Shown here: piece by piece, positions 1 through 6,334 of the stretch
Layout: each line of letters begins with the position of its first letter
Position numbering within the stretch: the first letter of the stretch is position 1
NCBI GenBank assembly: GCA_000697335.1
Contig: JNEM01011181.1
Coordinates: forward strand, 1-14,052
DNA length: 14,052 bases
Source: Conidiobolus incongruus B7586
Lineage: Eukaryota; Entomophthoromycota; Entomophthoromycetes; Entomophthorales; Conidiobolaceae
Direction of reading: 5' to 3'
Notes under the pieces: model-generated
Seen by the model: only the letters and a program-made list of their open reading frames with translations
What the model was told of the DNA's origin: nothing
Database searches by the model: none
Made by a program: the position numbers and the translations under genes

Positions 1-497
1 AGGATATTAGTTAATATTAATATTATTATATAGCTTGTTTATTATTTATATCAAAATTATATTATTAATATTTTATGGAATTAAACAGTTGATTAAAAAA
101 ATCATATCATAAGGTAGGTTAAAAGTTTAAATAATATTACTCTAAATAAACTAAAAATAATTAAAATAAAACTTTATAATATTTTATAATTAAAATATAT
201 ATATTAATATATTAATTAAAAAAATAAATTTTAAAAAAAATATTTTATAACCATTAAGATATTTTGACCCAAAACTAAAATAATAGGATAATTATAATTC
301 AAAAATATATATTAGCCTATAAAAGTGAGTTATAAAATCAAAATTACTTAAATATTTACTTATATCTTAAACAATTCCTAATTAAATAAATATAAATTAA
401 AATATATAATTTACCTATATTAATTGATTATAACCAACTATATTTGATTATATTATATTAGCTATTGGTTAATATATTAAAACCTATAATTTAACTA
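1..497. other. AT-rich non-coding flank
   Basis: No reading frame of useful length or recognisable RNA is visible. The DNA is almost entirely A and T. The string AAAGTGAGTTATAAA occurs near 322 and recurs at the left end of the Tc1 element at about 498. A related inverted string (AAACCTATAATTTAACT) lies at 480-496. The segment may therefore contain remnants of another, shorter copy of the same transposon ends. Confidence 0.5.
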
Positions 498-522
498 AAG
501 TGAGTTATAAATTTATAGGTTT
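480..522. repeat. Palindrome at the left transposon end
   Basis: AAACCTATAATTTAACT (480-496) faces a nearly exact inverted copy at 503-522, separated by six bases. The right arm is the transposon's own inverted repeat. The left arm lies outside the element and looks like a second, oppositely oriented end of the same family. It differs only by a few missing bases. Confidence 0.65.
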
Positions 523-1684
523 ATAAGTTCAAGGGATATAAATAACAAAATTTATATATATCTTTTTTTTGTTATATTATATATATTATAAAACTATTAA
601 GCTAATATTTTAAAATTAATATTATAATACCTAAATCTCTCTCTAAAAAAGTTCACTTATGTATTAATTAACTTTATAATGAAAATAAATCAACTTGTAA
701 GATTGTAAAAATTACTAGTGCTAGCTAATCTACTATAGTTAGGGTTATTAAGAACAATGCTAAAGAAACACCTAAACTAAAACTTAAGTGTGCTAAAATT
801 ATAAATAAGCATGATAAAAAGTATATATATAGATTAATTAGTATAGGTAAGTGTAATACTACTGTAGAAGTGTAATAAGAATTACAAGACTATACAAGAA
901 TATTAGTTAGTACTGATATTATTATATATATTTTATATTAGAGTGGATATTGCTTACACCTCAAGAAAAAACACCCCCAACTAAAAAAATCTTATTATAA
1001 AGTTAGGCAGGAGTTTAAATGTCAATACTAAAGTTAAATTGAAATTAACTAGAGTAAGGTTATTTAGTTTAATGAAACAAAGATATATCTTAATAGATTT
1101 AATAAAAAAGCTAGATGTTTTAAAAAAGATAAAGAACTACTTTATAACCATTATATTATTATAACTTAAAAATACAATGATAGGTCAATTATAGTTTAGG
1201 GATATATATTATCTTTAGGTATAGGGTATCTTTGTAGGGTTGAAAAGGGAATTAATGTTGAGATGTACTAAAGTATTCTAAATAATAAATTAAAAAAACT
1301 ATTATGTGGTATAGATTAAAAAAATTAAATATTATTTTCTAACAAGATAATACACCTTGTTATACTATAAATTCTACTATTAAATAGCTTAAAAATAACA
1401 AAATAACTATTATGAAATAACTTCCATAATCTCTTAATTTTAACCTAATCAAATATCTTTAGGATTAATTAAAAAAATTAATTAAAGTTTTCCCCCTAGC
1501 AAAAAATTTAAATTAACTTTAGGAGTATATTTAAGAAGCTTAGAATAATATTAGTCCTGTTTAATATAAGAAGCTAGTTGACTCTATACCCCACAAACTT
1601 AAAGAAGTTAGAAAAGCAAAAGGTGGATATACTAGATATTAATTTCTCTATCAATACTAAAACCTACAAATTTATAACTCATCT
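498..1684 (+). mobile_element. Dead Tc1/mariner DNA transposon, about 1.19 kb
   Basis: Both ends carry matching terminal inverted repeats. The left end (498-522) and the reverse complement of the right end (1660-1684) agree at nearly all of 25 positions around the core GAGTTATAAATTT. Each end is flanked by TA (496-497 and 1685-1686), the usual target duplication of this superfamily. Length and structure fit a complete Tc1 unit. The transposase inside is unable to function. Many stops replace expected Gln (CAA to TAA) or Trp (TGG to TAG) codons, so C-to-T and G-to-A changes in CpA/TpG context appear to have killed it. The flanking AT-rich DNA could have suffered the same process. Confidence 0.85.
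673..1640 (+). pseudogene. Tc1 transposase remnant, DD34E type
   Basis: Read on the plus strand, the remnant follows the Tc1 family order. There is an N-terminal helix-turn-helix-like part (about 690-900). The first catalytic region (about 1066-1085) reads close to S-D-E-T-K-I, but its Asp codon is now AAT (Asn). The second catalytic block (about 1343-1360) is close to QDNAPCH. The third (about 1429-1475) resembles SPDLNPIE-LWD-LKK. A C-terminal region ends near 1640. The spacing between the second and third acidic positions fits DD34E. There are well over ten in-frame stops, mostly at expected Trp and Gln sites, and no long reading frame remains. Family assignment is strong. Exact ends of the original gene cannot be fixed. 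Confidence 0.8.
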
Positions 1685-1686
1685 TA

Positions 1687-2329
1687 AATATATTTTAGTA
1701 TTAATATATCAATTAATAATTAATTAAATTTAACTATATATATTTTATTATAAATAAAAAATATATATTAATTATATAGTTTAATATAAGTTTATTTAAA
1801 TTAAAATTGATCAAAATATTAATAAAAATATTTATATTTTTAATTTTATTACTTATTTTTATAAGTTAGTGAATATATTAAATTATATATTTTTCTATGA
1901 ATATTATGAATTTTTTTTAACAAAATAATATATTTTGAAAATCCGAAATTAAAAAACTTGATATTTTTTTTGCTTCTTAAATAATAATGATTATTTATTA
2001 ATAGAATATTCAATTAATTTATTGGATTATAAAGATTATTTAATTAAAATCAATTAATTATCATTATTAATCTTTATAATATAGCTTTAATATTCAATTA
2101 TATCAAAAGTAAGTTTAAAGATCAGTATGGTTTATTATTAATATTTTCTGAATAAATTCCTGAATAATAATTTTAAATATAATTACCAAAATTAATATAT
2201 ATAACTCACAATATTGAAATTATTTTTATATCAAAAAATTCTATTAAGAAAGCAATATATTTTTAGTCAAAATTAATTATCAATATCAATAAATATATTA
2301 GTATATAAATAATATTCCTTCAAATCAAA
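1687..2329. other. AT-rich intergenic DNA with one fold-back
   Basis: No gene is visible. The only structure noted is a perfect 13-bp inverted repeat (ATTATAAAGATTA at 2026-2038 and its complement at 2068-2080) around a 29-base, partly self-complementary loop. In DNA this AT-rich it may be chance. Confidence 0.5.
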
Positions 2330-2476
2330 ATGGTGATTATAATGTTGGAGATTAAAGTCATTGAAAATATATTGAATACAATAGACATTATATTGAATTT
2401 AATCAAAAAAATTCCTTCTTATGATTTAAAGTTGATTAACTATCAAGTCAGACAAATATATAAAACTATATATTGA
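2330..2476 (+). pseudogene. F-box-like N-terminal stub, 48 aa (possible)
   Basis: A short frame opens at an ATG in the context CAAAATGG and ends at TGA, encoding 48 residues. Residues 12-44 alternate Ile/Leu with polar residues and contain the segment KKIPSYDLKLINYQVRQIY. This resembles the core of F-box domains (leucine-rich helix, then LPxxDL, then a V-R/C-x-W/Y element), which bind Skp1 in SCF ubiquitin ligases. F-box proteins normally continue for hundreds of residues. Nothing comparable follows, and no convincing splice donor rescues the frame. It may be the broken 5' end of an F-box gene, a tiny real gene, or chance in AT-rich DNA. Confidence 0.3.
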
Positions 2477-2607
2477 TGAAATTTAAAATCTTAATATGTG
2501 AATGCTAACTTTAGTTTCACACTCAATCAAGGCTGAGATTAATAATAATAATGAATATATATTCAGCACCAGTTACAATTATTCGTCTAGACTATCGATA
2601 AAGCATT

Positions 2608-3373
2608 ATGAGACTGTCTATAGCTTTTGGATTATTAATTGCATTATTGATATGTGCACAAGAGCCAGATATTCAGCCAACACCTACTACTGTTGAAATG
2701 GGAGAAGTACTGATTGGACTTGATCAAGAGCAAGATATTCAACCAACATCTTTTAGCGTTGATGAAGATGAAATATTAGATGGACTTGATATGCGTGGAC
2801 GCGGTCGTGGAAATGGTGGATGTAAGTTGAAAGTTTGATTCTTAGAAATTGCAATAACTAATGATTTTTTAGATGGTAAAACCAGCAAAAAAACCACTAG
2901 TACGACTACAACTAAGAAAACGACTACAACTACCACAACCAAGAAAACAACTAAAACGACTACCACAACTACTCCTAAAACTACCACCACTACCACCACT
3001 ACTACTACCCCTAAAACTACCACCACTACTACCACTACCACTACTACTACTACTACTACTACCACTACTCCCCCTACCACAACCACCACCACCACAACAA
3101 CAACTACGACTACCACCTCAACCACAACACCTTGTATGACTACTACATCATCTTGTACAACTATTCGACCCTATGGTAATGATGGCTACAAACTCCAGGA
3201 CCAATATTTCATTTATCCCACACCAAATCCTCCACCCAGAGTAGAATTTGGCCAAGAATTTTTAATCAACGAATTTAATAACGCTGGTGCTGATTTAGTA
3301 CAGGTATTTAAATATATATGATATAATATATAATAAGATATTAAATATAATTCTCTAATACCATTAGAGTTAA
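2608..3373 (+). CDS. Secreted mucin-like threonine-rich protein
   Basis: Exons are 2608-2821, 2873-3303 and perhaps 3368-3373, giving about 216 aa. The first intron (51 bp) has GTAAGT, a TAACTAAT branch site and TTTTTTAG. The start ATG is followed by a clear signal peptide: basic R2, then a hydrophobic core up to about residue 17, cleavable near ICA-Q. Residues 19-40 and 41-62 are a tandem duplication of a 22-aa acidic unit (E-x-DIQPT ... E-[VI]-L-x-GLD). RGRGRGNGG follows. Next is a tract in which 67 of 87 codons are Thr, broken by Lys, Pro and Ser, and then C-M-TTT-SS-C and a Pro-rich tail. Such tracts are typically O-glycosylated stalks of wall-bound or secreted proteins. No catalytic or adhesion domain is recognised. 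The 3' end is uncertain: splicing CAG|GTATTT (3304) to the AG at 3367 ends the protein almost at once, while other acceptors would add 17 or more residues. Confidence 0.7.
2662..2793 (+). repeat. Tandem duplication of a 22-residue unit
   Basis: Two adjacent 66-bp units (2662-2727 and 2728-2793) encode EPDIQPT... and EQDIQPT..., each ending in GLD plus one residue. They share about half of their positions, so the duplication is not recent. It lies just after the signal peptide of the Thr-rich protein. Confidence 0.8.
2881..3128 (+). repeat. ACN-rich low-complexity tract (polythreonine)
   Basis: Trinucleotides of the ACN type, mainly ACT, ACC and ACA, run nearly without interruption through exon 2. 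Mixed codon use indicates that the protein sequence, not just replication slippage, has maintained it. The longest pure ACT stretch (about seven units) lies near 3041-3061. The reverse strand gives a meaningless polyvaline frame. Confidence 0.85.
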
Positions 3374-4064
3374 ATATATTTTGAGGATTGGATCCGATTC
3401 ACTTAAAGCACTAGCTGTGGTATCAGCGCAAACAAGATCAACCTGTACAAAGTTTTGAAACATAATATAGTTTTACAGAATATCATAAAAATCACTATTA
3501 GGTATCTTCAACTCTTCAAATTTTATTTAAAGATAATAATCTATGGTCTAATAAAATTTTATGTATTCTAACTAATTAAATTTGGTATTTTAACATATAT
3601 CATTTGTATTATAATTATTAATTATAATTAAACTTTCGGCATACGTTATTATTATGTTGAGAAAACAATATTGGTGTCTAATTATATAGTAAAAATAATT
3701 TACAATCAATATTTAAAATAAATTTCGTAAATTTTATTTCAAATTTATAATGATTTATTCTTATTTTAATTTAACCTAGAGTACAAAAAACTGAAGATAT
3801 AAAATAACTGATATCAGCTATATTGGAATGAATGTCCTTTGAAATATTTGTATTGTCATTTATCTTTTGATCATTAGCCTCATCAGATAGGAACTATGCC
3901 ACGGTACTTTGATATTTAAGTGGCTAATTTTCGTCCAAATTAGTGACTTGAATTTTATCAAAGTGTGATAATAACCCTGTAAAATTCAAGTTGATGGAAA
4001 GTTGTGGCAATTTTGTCGATTTCAATTTCTAATTCTTTAATCTAGAATATACTTAATAATATAT
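3374..4064. other. Intergenic region with a fold-back
   Basis: No convincing gene. The first about 90 bases (3374-3465) hold two overlapping open frames that could be alternative 3' ends of the Thr-rich gene (see findings). The rest is AT-rich, with a cluster of inverted repeats at 3898-3991. Confidence 0.5.
3898..3991. repeat. Nested inverted repeats / stem-loops
   Basis: ACTTTGATA (3906-3914) pairs with TATCAAAGT (3956-3964). Inside it CTAATTT (3924-3930) pairs with AAATTAG (3937-3943) around a six-base loop, with an AAGT/ACTT match between them. Together these make an imperfect arm of about 25 bp. A competing perfect 12-bp pair uses ACTTGAATTTTA (3946-3957) and its complement (3980-3991). 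A 5-bp pair GCCAC/GTGGC (3898-3902, 3920-3924) is also present. This is more dyad structure than the neighbouring DNA shows. No function is assigned. Confidence 0.6.
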
Positions 4065-4393
4065 TGCCACGACCCAGGTGACTCCCTTCTACCCAGATAT
4101 TTTTGCATCAACCTAATATTAAAGTCATTCCCCCCCCCCCCGCATACCATCTGCTCCCGCTCTATCTTTCAATTGACCGATGATGCAAGTCACCGGTGAA
4201 TCTCATTAATCACCTTACCCAACTCACTCTATATAAAACCCGGAATTAGAGCTATCCTCAACGAGACGAGTTCGATCTGGGTCCTCCCAGCTATTTGACT
4301 TAAGACAATAAATCTCCTATCTCCCTAACACTTACCTGGAATTCCACCAAATCTCTCTGTTTTATCTAAACTACCTTGGACACCACTCTGCCA
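4065..4393. mobile_element. Possible solo LTR of an LTR retrotransposon (fossil)
   Basis: This island is clearly richer in G and C than its surroundings. It begins TGCCACGACCC and can be read as ending ...CTCTGCCA, matching the TG...CA rule. A TATA box (TATATAAAA, 4230-4238) is followed about 70 bases later by AATAAA (4307-4312), the order expected for U3-R. CT-rich sequence fills the 3' part. Fungal Ty3-type LTRs often begin with a similar TGYCACGAC string. I see no target-site duplication at these ends, no internal region and no second copy in the window, so the limits and the call are tentative. The alternative is an unrelated GC-rich promoter-like patch. Confidence 0.4.
4130..4141 (+). 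repeat. Run of 12 cytosines
   Basis: A pure C12 tract is exceptional in DNA this AT-rich. It lies inside the GC-richer island, upstream of its TATA box. It is prone to slippage and to sequencing error, so its length should be treated with caution. Confidence 0.9.
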
Positions 4394-4861
4394 AGATGTG
4401 TTAATATTTAGTAAAATTTAGGTGTAATTTTAATACCGTACGATGACCATTATTATGATCGACATCTAAACTAATAAAATTTATAGTCTTTCACTGGTTT
4501 GGATAAAACGTTTATTTTGAATATTTTATACCAAAACTAATAAAAATTTATATCAGAATTATAAATATTAGATAATAAATAATATTATTACTTTAGCATT
4601 TGTGAAATTTTGAGTTTTATAGCATCTGAAAATTTGGAGTGAAATACCGTGGTAGACACCAAGTTTTCGATGGTGAAATTTTTAAAATGTTGTTGGAAGA
4701 GTCTAATATTGGATGAGTTATTGTGTTGGGCTGCGTTTGCAATATTTGATTAATAAGAGTTGCGATGTAATATTTCATCTTGTACTTGATTTTAAATAGT
4801 TTTGTAAATTTAGATCGTATTTTATAATATTTCTTAATTGAAATAATTTGTAAAAGCAATT

Positions 4862-5220
4862 GAGTTGCCTAATTTTCAAGACCATGAGGTACAGTCTGTA
4901 TACGACTATCTAAAGATGATTTTGATTACGAGTAAAATCAAATATATTAACTAAAACTGATCAAACTATCAATTTTTGGAGATTTGGCGTCAGAGCGAAG
5001 AAACAGTGGGTAATCTTTTATAATTGGGTCAACAGATAATATCATTGAAATTGCTGAATAATATTGCTAACTCCTTATATTTCAAATTAATTTTTTCTCA
5101 GATGATGAGTCATTTATATTCAATAAACTTGTGTGATTAGTTTCTCTTCCACTTTCATTACCAGGATATGCAAAAGGACTTGATATATCCAACAACACAG
5201 ATTGATAAGATAATCAAGTT
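4862..5220 (-). pseudogene. Decayed coding-like patch, unknown family
   Basis: Three short minus-strand stretches look more like protein than the surrounding DNA. One at about 5089-5220 includes DISSPFAYPGNESGRETN. One at about 4950-5045 includes KDYPLFLRSDAKSPKIDS. One at about 4874-4925 includes SLDSRIQTVPHGLEN. Each ends in a stop. They do not share a frame, and no proper GT donors are seen that would splice them together. The hydrophilic, Ser/Pro/Asp-rich composition contrasts with the Ile/Lys/Asn/Tyr-rich noise of random AT-rich frames. A broken host gene is a reasonable reading. Chance is the alternative, and no domain is recognised. Confidence 0.25.
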
Positions 5221-5697
5221 TCGTGTAATTATCAGTATTCGAACCTCTATATAACTGCAAAATTATTGATTAATTTTATTATGGGAAAATAAAAAGGAAT
5301 ATATTACAAAGACTCTAAATATCGTATATAAAAATTTGTGTTAATATTAAAATGTTAAGGAAAAATTAGGTGATCAAATAATTAGTAATTAGTAGGACTT
5401 GAGCTTGTATAAAAAATATTTTTATATATTTGATAAATGAATTAATTTTCAACAATGTTAAAATAATGAAAAAAAACTAACAATTTATTAATAAGATTTT
5501 GTAAATTGTTATAAAGCAATAGTAAAGAGTATAAAATGTAAAAATTGAAATATTCTGATATTTGATTGTTTATTTCCAGATATAGAATATTTAATCATTA
5601 GTTATGCACTAATTAATATACTTTAATTCAAATTGCATTTATTTTTAATATTTTGGTCAATATTGTTAAGATTACATACAATTAATATGCCGTCAAT

Positions 5698-5700
<3 letters not shown>

Positions 5701-5738
<38 letters not shown>
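5701..5738. repeat. (TA)19 microsatellite
   Basis: Nineteen uninterrupted TA units lie in non-coding DNA, about 600 bp upstream of the TPR gene. Confidence 0.95.
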
Positions 5739-5739
<1 letters not shown>

Positions 5740-6334
5740 CGTTAAATAATGGGAATTTTATAGGTAGTATATCATAAACCTATATTTATTGAATTTGACA
5801 ATTAATATTATACTTTATAACTCAACCATAGTATTGAAAAAAAACTTTAGTCTCAATTTGATGATAAAGTCTGTTAGGAGTATATTCATAAGAAAACAAT
5901 TAATCATTTTATTAAAGATAAAATATGAGATTAAATGAACGCTGCAAGTAAATTTAAATATCATCCTTTTATTAATAATTTAGATATTAGTTCTGTTTTA
6001 GTCGATATTTAATAAAACAGACATATTTTACTGTTCAAATTATAAAGTATTGAATTTTTCTCATTTTAAAATTTTAACAATATTGAAAATCCCATTAATC
6101 TAATCAAAAAATTAAAATACAAATTTCAAATGGTGTGAAATAAATTGAATTTTATTATTAATATTATTGACCTAATAATTAATAATAAAGTTTTAACTTT
6201 GTATATTATAAATGCTCTTTTTTATTTACAATCGAATCATTTAAATATTATTATTACTTATCTTCTATACTTCTAGTCCTATTGATTAATATTAGTTCTA
6301 TTCTCATTGGTCTTGAAGTTTTTTGTTCCACCTA

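Larger units (their letters stand above)
4394..6334. other. Gene-poor AT-rich region
   Basis: No confident gene in 1.9 kb. Visible items are an 18-19 bp near-direct repeat (AAACTAATAAAATTTATA at 4468-4485 and again, with one extra A, at 4534-4552), a decayed coding-like patch on the minus strand near 4862-5220, and a (TA)19 microsatellite. The last few hundred bases presumably contain the promoter and 5' leader of the TPR gene, but no defined element can be named. Confidence 0.5.

Noticed and set aside
2502-2696. 64-residue plus-strand frame overlapping the start of the secreted-protein gene
   Set aside because: It runs in another frame, has no signal or domain, and ends inside the real first exon.
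2739-3125. Minus-strand 128-residue frame made almost entirely of Val
   Set aside because: It is the antisense shadow of the polythreonine tract; the plus strand has a signal peptide and matching splice sites.
4270-4290. GAGTTCGATCTGGG, resembling a Pol III B box of a tRNA-derived SINE
   Set aside because: No A box at the right distance and no tRNA-like body; TATA and AATAAA signals suggest Pol II.
4310-4345. Perfect-looking splice donor (CAG|GTAAGTG on the minus strand) with an open frame before it, inside the GC-rich island
   Set aside because: No acceptor, second exon or homology follows, and an LTR-like reading explains the island at least as well.
4617-4859. 80-residue minus-strand frame
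   Set aside because: Ile/Lys/Asn/Tyr-rich as expected from random AT-rich DNA, with no recognisable domain; at most it belongs to the decayed patch beside it.
5238-5260. GGTTCGAAT on the minus strand, resembling a tRNA B box
   Set aside because: No A box, acceptor stem or cloverleaf can be formed around it.
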